Source of the DNA: Bacteroides faecichinchillae JCM 17102
GTDB taxonomy: Bacteria; Bacteroidota; Bacteroidia; Bacteroidales; Bacteroidaceae
NCBI RefSeq assembly: GCF_000614145.1
Contig: NZ_BAKK01000010.1
Location: 62,001 to 126,000, forward strand
DNA length: 64,000 nucleotides
Reading direction: 5' to 3'
Shown: piece after piece, positions 49,543-59,169 of the stretch
How positions within the stretch are numbered: position 1 is the first letter of the stretch
How the letters are laid out: every line of letters starts with the position of its first letter
The notes under the pieces: model-generated
Database searches by the model: none
The model's input: only the letters and a program-made list of their open reading frames with translations
What the model was told of the DNA's origin: nothing
Made by a program: the position numbers and the translations under genes

Positions 49543-50712
49543 ATGCTACAACGTTTATTTATCTTTTTATTAATCTTTCTGATTCTACCTGACATCTATC
49601 TGTATTTCAGATTTATAGTCAAGCTAACGACTAAATGCTGGTTACGCATTCTTTATTGGTTTCCATGTATCTTGCTGACTATGGGAATTACTTATCTGGG
49701 ATATTTTGCCAAAAATATACAAGCTGAGCAACAGTTCCAGTTAGTAATCGGCTGGTTCTCCATTTTCTTTTTTCTATTTACAGCTCCTAAATTGATACTA
49801 GCCCTATGTACACTGGTTGGAGTACCTTTTCATAAATGGCTACGCTGGCCCCGAACTCCATTTATATGTACCGGACTGACATTAGGACTTATCTCTATCA
49901 TCATTATTATTTATGGTTCTTTTATCGGACGTACACAATTTGATGTCAAAGAAGTCACTTACACTTCTTCCCGTTTGCCACAAGCATTTGACGGATATCG
50001 CATTGTTCAATTATCCGACATTCATATCGGAAGCTGGCATGGAAATGTTTCTGCTATTCAGAAGCTAGTCGATCTGGTGAATCAGCAACACCCCGACTTG
50101 ATAGTCTTTACCGGGGATTTGGTTAATCACCGTACAGTTGAATTGGATGGCTTTCAGGAAATACTAACCGGATTAAAAGCGAAAGATGGAGTTTACTCCG
50201 TATTGGGAAATCACGATTACGGTCCTTATTATCATTGGAAAGATAAGCATGCAGAAGCAGAAAATCTGTCAGACCTCAAACAAAGGCAAGCAGCAATGGG
50301 ATGGAAATTATTAAATAATGAACATGATGTTCTGAAACAAGGTAACGACAGCATTGCACTTATAGGAGTTGAGAACGAAGGCGAACCTCCTTTTTCCCAA
50401 CATGGTGATTTAACCAAAGCAATGCGAGGTACTGAAGGCATGTTCCAGATTTTGCTGAGCCATAACCCGACACATTGGAGAAGAGAAGTACTTCCTCAAT
50501 CGAATGTAGACTTAATGTTAGCCGGACATACGCATGGCATGCAAATGAAACTGGGGAATTACTCTCCTGCTTCCTATATCTATCCGGAATGGTGCGGAAT
50601 GTATTTGGAAAAGACACGAGGATTGTATGTAAATTTAGGAATCGGATACGTCGGATTGCCTTTCCGTTTCGGTGCCTGGCCGGAAATAACGGTGCTTACC
50701 CTACGACGGTAA
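49543..50712 (+). CDS. Membrane metallophosphoesterase (YaeI-like)
   Basis: 389 residues. Four N-terminal TM segments (about 5-25, 33-55, 68-90, 105-125) anchor the protein. The dinuclear metal motifs follow in order: VQLSDIHIGSWHG near 157, FTGDLVNHR near 192, VLGNHDYGP near 222, LLSHNPTHW near 306, and LMLAGHTHGMQM near 325. The layout fits YaeI- or YkuE-type enzymes, which hydrolyse lipid A precursor (UDP-diacylglucosamine) or related phosphoesters; the substrate here is not shown. The stop overlaps the 3' end of the convergent sbcC by 17 bases, so the last codons are read on both strands. Confidence 0.85.
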   Translation: MLQRLFIFLLIFLILPDIYLYFRFIVKLTTKCWLRILYWFPCILLTMGITYLGYFAKNIQAEQQFQLVIGWFSIFFFLFTAPKLILALCTLVGVPFHKWLRWPRTPFICTGLTLGLISIIIIIYGSFIGRTQFDVKEVTYTSSRLPQAFDGYRIVQLSDIHIGSWHGNVSAIQKLVDLVNQQHPDLIVFTGDLVNHRTVELDGFQEILTGLKAKDGVYSVLGNHDYGPYYHWKDKHAEAENLSDLKQRQAAMGWKLLNNEHDVLKQGNDSIALIGVENEGEPPFSQHGDLTKAMRGTEGMFQILLSHNPTHWRREVLPQSNVDLMLAGHTHGMQMKLGNYSPASYIYPEWCGMYLEKTRGLYVNLGIGYVGLPFRFGAWPEITVLTLRR

Positions 50713-53559
50713 GCACACTTTTTCCATTGACTTTCTTGTGCACCTGTACTTGAACAGAAATACGTTCACTCATTTCTTGTACGTGAGAAATGACTCCGAT
50801 CTTCCGCCCTTGCATCTGCAATTGTTCCAATGCTTCCATTGCTGTCCGTAGGCTATCTGCATCGAGCGAACCGAATCCTTCGTCAATAAAGAGTGATTCT
50901 ACTCTCAGGTTATTGCTCGATAAGGAAGACAATCCTAAAGCCAACGCAAGAGAAATCAAAAACGACTCTCCTCCGGAAAGCGAATAAACTGTCCGGACTT
51001 CATCACACATATCGCAATCAATTACCTGAAGTGCTAAAGTATTCGGTACTTGCTGTAATTTATATCGTTTAGATAAATAAGATAAATGCCGGTTAGCATG
51101 AAACAGCAATAAATCTAAGGTATAGCTTTGTGCAATTACTTTAAACTTCGCACCGTCAGCACTGCCTATCAGTTTATTCAGTTTTGCCCAGCGTTCAGCT
51201 TTCAGTTGTTTTTCCGCCAGTTCTTTTGCTATTTGTTCAGCAGTTACTTTGTTTTTTGCTTGTTGCAGTAACCTTGCTGTAACAGAAGCCAAGTTACTCT
51301 CAGTATTCGAATTTTCATTCTGTTGCTTTGCAATAGTTTCCGGCAACTGATCGGGAAATTCGATATGTTTTTGTTGCTCCTGCAATTCCTTTATTACGAT
51401 AGAAAGTTGTTTCTTCTCTCCTTGTAAGCCGGCAAGACGATTCTGTGCCGTCTCCACCTCTTTCCGGCTTTTTTCCAAAGCTGCATTCAGTTCCTTCTCT
51501 CTTCTGATAACGGCAGCTTCCGCCTCGTCCACACTCTTTCCCTTTAATAACTGTGATCTTTCCAACCGAAGTTCTTCCAATGCTTTTGCAATTATATCGA
51601 ACCTACCCTGTTCAGTAGTAACAGCAGTTTCCAAAATAGCCAACTGCTCTTTGGCAGAAACAGCTTTCTGGATCGCCAAACGGTAACGAGAGACATTCTC
51701 ATGTAAAGCTGTACAATGAGTGCGCATCTGTTTAATCTCTTCATCATTCCGTTGCCATTCTGCGTAAAGATTACCATATTCAAGAATTCGTTCAGCCAGC
51801 TCCTTCAACTGATTCTTTATCTGCTCCTCATTCCCACCTTTCGGATTTTCTTGTTGCAAAGCTGCTAATTGTGTTTTTAATTGCTCTTCCACACGTTTCA
51901 AATGAGCTAAATCCCGTTGCAAAGCAATGTTCCGGTTATTGATTTGTTGATAAGTTGCAACCGTCGCATTATATTCCTGTTCCATACTTCGGAAAAGAGT
52001 ATCTACCACTTCTTGCTCCTGATGATATGGATGCGTTGTACTACCACAAACCGGACATGCCTCTCCTTCCTGTAACTGTTGCCGCAAAGCTTTTACATCC
52101 TTCCCTACTGCCATACGAGCATTTTCATAAAGGCGTTGAATTGTTTTTAAAGCAACCTCCTGTTCAGCCAATTGTTGTGCACAGACAATAGTCTCTTTAT
52201 CCAACTTCCCTATATCCTGTTTGGTTTTCATTTCAGTTTCAGTCAGTTGCCGTATATTCTGTAGCCGTACTAATTCATTTTTCAGCTTACTTTGAGTATC
52301 TACCAGCGACGGATAGCCGAAAGCATTTAATCGGTTCTGGCATTCCTCATGCACTTTCAGACGGTTCTCCAATAAATCTTCTTCCTTTTGGAGAATCTCT
52401 CTACTTGCTCCAATTCCAAAGTCTCTCCTTTCGCATGGTTCAATAAAAGATTCATCGAATGATATGACATTTGTAACTGACTTGTAGCAGATTGAACTAC
52501 CTTTCCATATTCTGTTACCCGTAGGCGTGCATCCTGCAATATCTTTTGCGACTGGGCATAGCCGGTTTGTTGCGATTGAATCTGTATATCCAATTGACGA
52601 GCTTTCTTCAAATCTGGTTGTATCGCCTCCCACTGTGTTTTAAAATGAATCAATCCCTCCTCCTGCAATTGCAACGATCTTTGCAAAGCCACTATTTTCT
52701 CTTGTCCGGACTGTTCTTCTTCCTCTTTTTTCTTCCATAGCTCCTCTTGTGTTTTCAGTGAACGAACTATATTTAATTGAGTATTCAAGTCTCTTAACAA
52801 GTTAATTCCTGCATCACGTCTATCTGTCAATTGCTCCTTCTCTTTTTGTAAGGCGAGGAGTTCGTCTTCAGGCATTAATTCAATCACACTCATCCTACTA
52901 TGAATGAGAGCCACTTCCTCCTGTGCAGCCTTATTCTTCGCAAAAACTTCCTGCGAAATTCTGGAATAAATACTTGTACCTGTAAGCTTTTCAAGCAATT
53001 CAGCTTTTGCCGTACCTCTGGATTTCAAGAAAGTTGCAAAATCATTCTGAGCCAATAATACCGTCCGGGTAAATTGCTCATAAGTCAATCCTACCAACTC
53101 TACCAACTGGGCCAACAGTTCTTTTTTAGTGCCCTGATATTCTTGATCCGTATCCAAGTCCTTCACCTCCAACACCTGTGGCTGCAAAGAACCATTCGAT
53201 TTAGATCTAGTCCGCCTAACCGACCAACGAGAGCGATACCGATGTCCGTCCACTCCTTGAAAATCAACTTCCGCATATCCTTCTCCCGTTCCCCGACGAA
53301 GTAAGTTCCTTACATCAGACTGGTTAATCTGATTATCTCCCACATCTGAAAGAGGAATACTCTCTACCGAATTTGCAAACCGAGGAGCTTTATCATAGAG
53401 GGCAAGACACAAAGCATCCAGTAAAGTAGACTTTCCTGCACCTGTCGGTCCGGAAATAGCAAATATTCCCGCAGAGCGAAGAGGCTCTTCCGTAAAATCT
53501 ATTTCTACACTTCCTTCTATCGAAGTAAGATTCTTCAATCGAATCGCTATTATCTTCAT
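50696..53559 (-). pseudogene. sbcC: Exonuclease SbcC, frameshifted
   Basis: 52357-53559 (400 residues) and 50696-52633 make one gene of about 950 codons. A single missing base near 52397-52403 (run GAGAG) explains the change from LELEQVE to EILQKEEDLL. The N-terminus has the SMC-like Walker A SGPTGAGKSTLLDALCL and the Q-loop near TRTVLLAQNDF. Long coiled coils enclose a zinc hook CPVC (about 52050). The C-terminus has the signature SLSGGESFLISLALALGLS and Walker B SLFIDEGFGSLD. With SbcD (overlap of 4 bases) it forms a nuclease for hairpins and broken ends. It is possibly a sequencing error, or a real loss. Confidence 0.85.
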
Positions 53560-54808
53560 CCTTCTTCCTCCTCTTCTTTACGAGTTGCCGACACATATGC
53601 TTCCTGAAATAATTCAGTCAATTCACCAGGCATATCTGTCTGATAGCTCTTCTCAAACACAGATTGTACTATTTGTAAAGGAGACATTTCCTGTAAGCCT
53701 TTCATCCAAACATCATTTTCTTTTTCTACTTTACCTTCATCTTGACGATAAGTAGAAACAATACGAGCCAAACGGTAATTCTTATCTGCCAGTGCCTCTT
53801 CAACTTGCTGACGGAGCATAGGCTCAGGTTCATCCAACAAGACTTTTACTTCCAAATAAGGAGTTTCACCATTTATTACAGGCAACTCTCGTAAAGTCTT
53901 CAACACTGATTCCGGCTGCTCCGCTTCTCCATTCGGTACACTCACCAAAGAAACCGATTTCGGACCCTCAATCCGCTCTATATCAACTGTACAACCTTCA
54001 TCAAAGGTTACCATCACAACCCCATGATGATAATATTTCTCCGCAAATGACATCGGAATCGGACTTCCTGAATAACGTACATTCTCTCTGCCGGAGACAC
54101 GTTGTGCTTTATGAATATGCCCCAAAGCAGTATAAGCTATCTGCTCAGTAAAAACCTCCGGAGACACACATTCCAAACCACCAATAACTGTCCGTTCACT
54201 ATAATCTTTTTCCGCAATCTCCGAACCTGTAGCCTGTAGATGTCCTATTGCCATAATAGACTGTCCCCCTTCCTACGCTCCCATGCTCTTTGCAATAGTT
54301 GTGTATAAAGCTTACGAACTCCCTCTGCATAAGGATTACCATCCGTCTGTACAACCGGATAATCTCCTTGCCGCAAGAAAGGAACTGCCATACAAAGCAA
54401 TTCCACTTCCCCCCGACGATTCTTTAATTCTATTATTAAATGGTCATAATCAATCTCTCCTCCATCCAGTTTCCGCACCACTCCTCTTACCTCTGTCCGC
54501 ATAGCCTGTAACAGTGGCAAAGGAGCCTCTAATCGTGCCGCAGAATCATGATTTCCAGCTACGATAACAATTTGCAGGTTTGGATTTTCAGCTGTCACCC
54601 GATAGATAAATTGGTAATACATTCGTTGCGAAGTTGCAGAAGGATTGGAAACATCAAACACGTCTCCGGCAATAATCAATGCATCGATCTCCTTATCACG
54701 GATCTCTTTTGCCAACCAATCCAGAAATATAGTATGTTCTTCCGTACGGTCATAACCAAAGAAAGTTTGCCCCAAATGCCAATCAGCTGTATGTAATATA
54801 CGTATCAT
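53556..54808 (-). pseudogene. sbcD: Exonuclease SbcD, frameshifted
   Basis: 54245-54808 (187 residues) and 53556-54254 join into about 417 codons. The first part carries the Mre11-type metal motifs HTADWHLGQ, IAGDVFD and VAGNHDSAARLE. The second carries MAIGHLQATGSEI and YTALGHIHKAQ. The change falls at a run of five G (54265-54269 on the minus strand), where six would keep the frame (GRRKGGQSIMAIGHL). The start is ATG 54808. It overlaps the downstream sbcC start by 4 bases. It forms SbcCD, a Mn-dependent nuclease. The homopolymer makes a sequencing error or phase variation possible. Confidence 0.85.
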
Positions 54809-54899
54809 ATCATTCTACTTCTCATATAATAATAGACAAAAATAGCACAAACAAAAAGATTATATAGCATCTACCTATGGTTTTTACCGATTTATCAAG

Positions 54900-54907
54900 T
54901 ATCTTTG
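54900..54907 (+). promoter_or_regulatory. -7 box for the oxidoreductase gene
   Basis: TATCTTTG is an exact match with TTTTT near 54880 as a possible -33 element. The start is 54933, leaving a leader of about 20 bases. Confidence 0.6.
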
Positions 54908-54932
54908 TTACAAATAATTTTATTGTACAGCA

Positions 54933-56033
54933 ATGAATCCACAAAAAATGATCAGAACATTCTTATTTTTGTCAGTAATCTGCCTACCTTTTATATTAAA
55001 GGCTCAAGATTCAAAGCCACTTCGTTTAGGAGTAGCAGGTGTATCACATGGACACCTTCATGAAGTAATTATCCGTATGGATAGGGGTGATTTTGAAATT
55101 GTAGGAGTTGCAGAACCGGATGAACAGTTAAGAGCGAATAATCCACTTCAAAAAAAACTGGACTCCTCCCTTTTTTATGCAGATCTAGGAGAAATGCTTG
55201 ATAAGACAAGACCTGAAGTTGTTGTTGCTTACGGCTCTATTTACGATCATCTTGCCGTAGTAGAAGCTTGCGCTCCACGCGGTATCCATGTGATGGTAGA
55301 AAAACCTTTGGCAGTCAATATGAAACACGCCAACCGAATGGCAGAACTAGTACGTAAAAACAATACATTGTTACTCACCAATTATGAAACGACTTGGTAT
55401 AATACAAATCATGAAGTTTATCGTTTAATAAAGAAAGATAATGCGATAGGCAGAATAAATCGTATAGAAATATATGATGGGCATGAAGGTCCCATTGAGA
55501 TTGGTTGTGGAAAAGAATTTACCGACTGGCTGACTGATCCCAAGCTAAATGGTGGAGGTGCTGTGATCGATTTCGGTTGTTATGGCGCCAATCTGGTTAC
55601 CTGGCTAATGGATGGAGAAAAGCCTGTTAGCGTTTATGCCGTTCTGAAACAGTTAAAGCCGGATAAATATCCAAAAGTAGATGATGATGCAACGATCCTA
55701 ATTGAATATCCTTCGGCAACCGTACAAATTATGGGATCATGGAACTGGCCCAAAGGACGAAAAGATATGCATATTTACGGTAGTAAGGGATATATTTATC
55801 AGGATACACCTACATCCATGCGTATATTTACCAACCGGAAAGAGACAACTTCACAGCCTCCCAAACTGAAAGCTCCATACAATGATTCTTTCTATTATCT
55901 AAAAGCCGCCGTCCGTAAAGAAATCCAAGTGCTTCCTACTGATTTGTCCTCGTTGGAAAATAATTTAGTCGTTGTTAAAATACTTGAGTCTTCTATCAAA
56001 AGTGCTAAAAGCGGTAAGCCAATCCGTTTTTAA
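54933..56033 (+). CDS. Exported Gfo/Idh/MocA-family oxidoreductase
   Basis: 366 residues with a signal peptide (FLFLSVICLPFILKAQ). The mature part starts with a Rossmann fold (LRLGVAGVSHGHLHEVII), then VVVAYGSIYDHLAVVEACAPRGIHVMVEKPLAVN. The EKP motif is that of the family, including the Lys of catalysis. The C-terminal part has the NGGGAVIDFGCYG substrate-side loop and IYGSKGYIYQD. It probably acts on a sugar or inositol with NAD(P) in the periplasm, which is unusual for a nucleotide-dependent enzyme but is common for this family in Bacteroidetes. It is a single gene. Confidence 0.85.
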   Translation: MNPQKMIRTFLFLSVICLPFILKAQDSKPLRLGVAGVSHGHLHEVIIRMDRGDFEIVGVAEPDEQLRANNPLQKKLDSSLFYADLGEMLDKTRPEVVVAYGSIYDHLAVVEACAPRGIHVMVEKPLAVNMKHANRMAELVRKNNTLLLTNYETTWYNTNHEVYRLIKKDNAIGRINRIEIYDGHEGPIEIGCGKEFTDWLTDPKLNGGGAVIDFGCYGANLVTWLMDGEKPVSVYAVLKQLKPDKYPKVDDDATILIEYPSATVQIMGSWNWPKGRKDMHIYGSKGYIYQDTPTSMRIFTNRKETTSQPPKLKAPYNDSFYYLKAAVRKEIQVLPTDLSSLENNLVVVKILESSIKSAKSGKPIRF

Positions 56034-56123
56034 TTATTGTATTTATTATTTTTTATCATCATGACAAAAAGAGAAGTAGTTCGGTTTTTTATTGGATTGG
56101 CATTGAAATCAAGGATTTTTTCG

Positions 56124-56131
56124 TAAGTTTG
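56124..56131 (+). promoter_or_regulatory. -7 box for plsC-like gene
   Basis: TAAGTTTG fits TAnnTTTG, 22 bases before the ATG at 56154. TTGG near 56094-56098 may be the -33 element. Confidence 0.55.
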
Positions 56132-56153
56132 CAATGTATAAAAAATACAACCC

Positions 56154-56909
56154 ATGAAAATACTATATTATATTTATCAGATTTGTATAGCTTTACCGAT
56201 CTTATTAGTATTAACGATTCTTACTGCAATTGTTACCATTGTAGGCTCTTTAGTGGGAGGAGCTCATTTCTGGGGATATCACCCGGGGAAAATATGGTCG
56301 CAGTTAATTTGTCTTTTTCTTCTTATCCCTGTAAAAGTTTATGGTCGTGAGAAATTACATGATAAAACTTCTTATATCTTTGTCCCCAACCACCAAGGTT
56401 CTTTTGACATTTTTCTAATTTATGGTTTTATTGGAAGAAACTTCAAGTGGATGATGAAAAAAAGTCTCCGCAAACTACCTTTCGTAGGCAAAGCTTGTGA
56501 AAGTGCAGGACATATTTTTGTGGATCGTTCCGGCCCCAAAAAAGTATTGGAAACAATTCGGCAGGCAAAGGACTCTTTGAAAGATGGAGTATCTCTGGTA
56601 GTATTCCCCGAAGGTGCACGTACCTTTACCGGACACATGGGATATTTCAAAAAAGGGGCTTTCCAACTGGCGGATGACTTGCAACTGGCAGTAGTTCCTG
56701 TCACCATAGATGGTTCATTCGAAATACTTCCGCGTACAGGCAAATGGATACATCGTCATCGGATGATTTTGACTATCCACGATCCAATTCCTCCTAAAGG
56801 GAAAGGGATAGAAAACATCAAAGCGACAATGGCAGAAGCTTATACAGCCGTAGAAAGTGCGTTGCCGGAGAAACATAAAGGAATGATTAAAAATGAAGAT
56901 CAAGACTAG
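56154..56909 (+). CDS. 1-acylglycerol-3-phosphate acyltransferase
   Basis: 251 residues, the full PlsC length. One or two N-terminal TM segments (about 5-40) precede the HX4D motif in NHQGSFDIF (about 83). FVDRSGPKK and VFPEGARTFTGHMG (about 150-165) are the acyl-glycerophosphate binding blocks, and VPVTIDGSFEILPRTG completes the family pattern. It makes phosphatidic acid from lysophosphatidic acid at the inner membrane. It is distinct from the shorter paralogue at 30129. A strong terminator follows. Confidence 0.9.
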   Translation: MKILYYIYQICIALPILLVLTILTAIVTIVGSLVGGAHFWGYHPGKIWSQLICLFLLIPVKVYGREKLHDKTSYIFVPNHQGSFDIFLIYGFIGRNFKWMMKKSLRKLPFVGKACESAGHIFVDRSGPKKVLETIRQAKDSLKDGVSLVVFPEGARTFTGHMGYFKKGAFQLADDLQLAVVPVTIDGSFEILPRTGKWIHRHRMILTIHDPIPPKGKGIENIKATMAEAYTAVESALPEKHKGMIKNEDQD

Positions 56910-56917
56910 TAGAAACC

Positions 56918-56962
56918 AAAATCCATGTATTGAAAGCATAAATTCAATACATGGATTTTTTC
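56918..56962. terminator. Bidirectional rho-independent terminator
   Basis: AAATCCATGTATTGAA and TTCAATACATGGATTT form a 16-base stem with an 8-base loop, followed by T on the plus strand and preceded by A, so it serves plsC and the convergent DUF4369 gene. Confidence 0.9.
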
Positions 56963-56990
56963 AAACATATTCTAAATCTTTCCGATTTCC

Positions 56991-57725
56991 TTATTTCTTC
57001 ATCAAACTATTCTGCTCCATCCGTTGATGTTCCTCTATCAACTTCATGTTTTCTTTCGCTTTCTTCAGATATTCCTTCACCATTTTGTTATCTTTGAAAG
57101 AATAAGGAGCATCTTTAATAATATCGTCAATCTGTGGAGTCATGACAGGATAAGGCAGTGAGTTACAAAGCATAATAAACACATTCGGTCCCAATACATT
57201 CTCATAATTATCGGAAATGAATTTCTTCACATACTTATTCATCTCATTTACAAGTGAATCTCCTTCTGAAACCATTTGTCGGTGTATTTCTTCATAGTCA
57301 GCACCGTCCATTACCATACGAGTCTCTTTCTGTTCCAACTCTTCGATACTTACTTCCAATTCGTTCTTCTTACGAATAAACTCATATAAAGCAGTATTCA
57401 AAGGTGTACCTTCCGCTTTTATCTCCATATTACTGATCGTAACGGTAACTTTACCTCTCTCCAACACAATAGGCATAATGCTTTCATCATCCATATAAAG
57501 AGTTACCATCTGTACGGAATCCATTTTACCCTTCATCGAAAACAAACCATGAATTACTTCCGCCGAATCGATTTTAAGCAATTCCCCATCTTGGACCGTC
57601 TTCAAATATAATTTTTTTCCATCCAAGCTGTTCACCGATGAAGTTCCTTCTATCTTATACGTATGTGTACATGATGCAATAAAAGGAAGTAAAAGCAATA
57701 TAGGCAAAATTTTATTCACGTTCAT
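56991..57725 (-). CDS. DUF4369-like lipoprotein
   Basis: 244 residues. The lipobox is FIASC (Cys about 19). The first about 100 residues (YKIEGTSSVNSLDGKKLYLKTVQDGELLKIDSAEVIHGLFSMKGKMDS) form the DUF4369 beta domain that precedes thioredoxin folds in Bacteroidetes thiol-disulfide proteins. Instead of a thioredoxin domain, a Glu/Lys-rich helical region follows (about 120-200). No CxxC redox pair is present, so it is not an oxidoreductase itself. It is likely in the periplasm facing the outer membrane. Confidence 0.75.
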   Translation of the reverse strand: MNVNKILPILLLLPFIASCTHTYKIEGTSSVNSLDGKKLYLKTVQDGELLKIDSAEVIHGLFSMKGKMDSVQMVTLYMDDESIMPIVLERGKVTVTISNMEIKAEGTPLNTALYEFIRKKNELEVSIEELEQKETRMVMDGADYEEIHRQMVSEGDSLVNEMNKYVKKFISDNYENVLGPNVFIMLCNSLPYPVMTPQIDDIIKDAPYSFKDNKMVKEYLKKAKENMKLIEEHQRMEQNSLMKK

Positions 57726-57871
57726 CTATGTGTTATTATATCTGGGTACAAAGGTACAACTGATTCAGAATCAAAAGAAACATTTTATCAATATTTAAAA
57801 TTTGTAATACTCTTTTCTTTAATAATCCTTATAAACTAAGGTAGTAAACCTTCTATTTCATTTAGTTTATC

Positions 57872-57879
57872 TAAATTTG
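57872..57879 (+). promoter_or_regulatory. -7 box for chuR, implying a leaderless message
   Basis: TAAATTTG ends 5 bases before the ATG at 57885, so the RNA start falls on or next to the start codon. The -33 region is weak. Confidence 0.5.
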
Positions 57880-57884
57880 CAGGT

Positions 57885-59129
57885 ATGAACACAACAACTT
57901 ATGCCCCCTTTGCCAAACCGCTTTACGTCATGGTAAAGCCTGTAGGAGCTGTATGCAATCTTGCATGCAAGTACTGCTACTATCTGGAAAAGGCAAATCT
58001 CTATAAAGAAAATCCAAAACACGTAATGAGTGATGAGCTTCTGGAGAAGTTTATTGATGAGTATATCCATTCACAAACCATGCCTCAGGTACTTTTCACT
58101 TGGCACGGTGGAGAAACATTGATGCGTCCACTCTCTTTCTATAAAAAGGCCATGGAACTTCAAAAGAAATATGCACGTGGACACTCCATCGACAATTGTA
58201 TCCAAACCAATGGAACTATGCTCACCGACGAATGGTGCGATTTTTTTCGTGAAAACAATTGGTTGGTAGGCGTATCTATTGACGGTCCGCAGGAGTTTCA
58301 TGACGAATATCGCAAAAACAAAATGGGGAAACCTTCCTTCGTGAAAGTTATGCAAGGTATCAACCTTCTGAAAAAACATGGAGTGGAATGGAACGCTATG
58401 GCAGTAGTCAATGATTTCAATGCGGACTATCCGCTTGATTTTTATAACTTCTTTAAAGAAATAGGTTGTCATTACATTCAGTTTGCTCCCATTGTAGAAC
58501 GTATCATACCGCATGAGGACGGACGTCACTTAGCTTCTCTCGCAGAAAACAAAGCAGGTGAACTCGCCGATTTTTCAGTCAGCCCGGAGCAATGGGGAAA
58601 TTTCCTTTGCACACTTTTTGATGAATGGGTGAAAGAAGACGTCGGCAATTACTACATACAGATATTCGACTCCACACTTGCCAATTGGATGGGGCAACAG
58701 CCCGGTGTATGTACCATGGCAAAAAGTTGTGGCCATGCAGGTGTGATGGAATTCAACGGAGACGTTTATTCATGCGACCACTTTGTTTTTCCGGAATATA
58801 AACTCGGCAATATTTACAGCCAAACGCTTGTTGAAATGATGCACAGCGAACGACAGAATAATTTTGGAGCGATGAAACACCAGTCGTTGCCTACTCAATG
58901 CAAAGAATGTAATTTCTTGTTTGCCTGTAACGGTGAATGTCCTAAAAACAGGTTCAGCCGGACTTCTGAAGGGGAACCGGGGTTGAACTATTTATGCAAA
59001 GGATATTACCAGTTTTTCCAACATGTGGCTCCCTACATGGACTTCATGAAGAATGAATTAATGAATCAACGTCCGCCTGCCAATATTATGGAGGCTTTGA
59101 AGAGTGGTAAGCTAAATATCGAGAGTTAA
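57885..59129 (+). CDS. chuR: Anaerobic sulfatase-maturing enzyme (radical SAM)
   Basis: 414 residues. The radical SAM motif CNLACKYC is at C24, C28 and C31, the positions of the characterised Bacteroides anSME. HGGETLMRP (about 75) and IQTNGTMLTDEWC (about 105) are the SAM-binding strands. The SPASM cysteines are in CTMAKSCGHAG, YSCDHFV, CKECNFLFACNGEC and YLCKGYY. It converts Ser or Cys of sulfatases to formylglycine, needed for use of host sulfated glycans. DPP7 follows 40 bases later without a clear promoter, so the three genes may be cotranscribed. Confidence 0.93.
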   Translation: MNTTTYAPFAKPLYVMVKPVGAVCNLACKYCYYLEKANLYKENPKHVMSDELLEKFIDEYIHSQTMPQVLFTWHGGETLMRPLSFYKKAMELQKKYARGHSIDNCIQTNGTMLTDEWCDFFRENNWLVGVSIDGPQEFHDEYRKNKMGKPSFVKVMQGINLLKKHGVEWNAMAVVNDFNADYPLDFYNFFKEIGCHYIQFAPIVERIIPHEDGRHLASLAENKAGELADFSVSPEQWGNFLCTLFDEWVKEDVGNYYIQIFDSTLANWMGQQPGVCTMAKSCGHAGVMEFNGDVYSCDHFVFPEYKLGNIYSQTLVEMMHSERQNNFGAMKHQSLPTQCKECNFLFACNGECPKNRFSRTSEGEPGLNYLCKGYYQFFQHVAPYMDFMKNELMNQRPPANIMEALKSGKLNIES

Positions 59130-59169
59130 TTATCAAACATCAAATATATTTTCTAATTTCTTAGTATAA

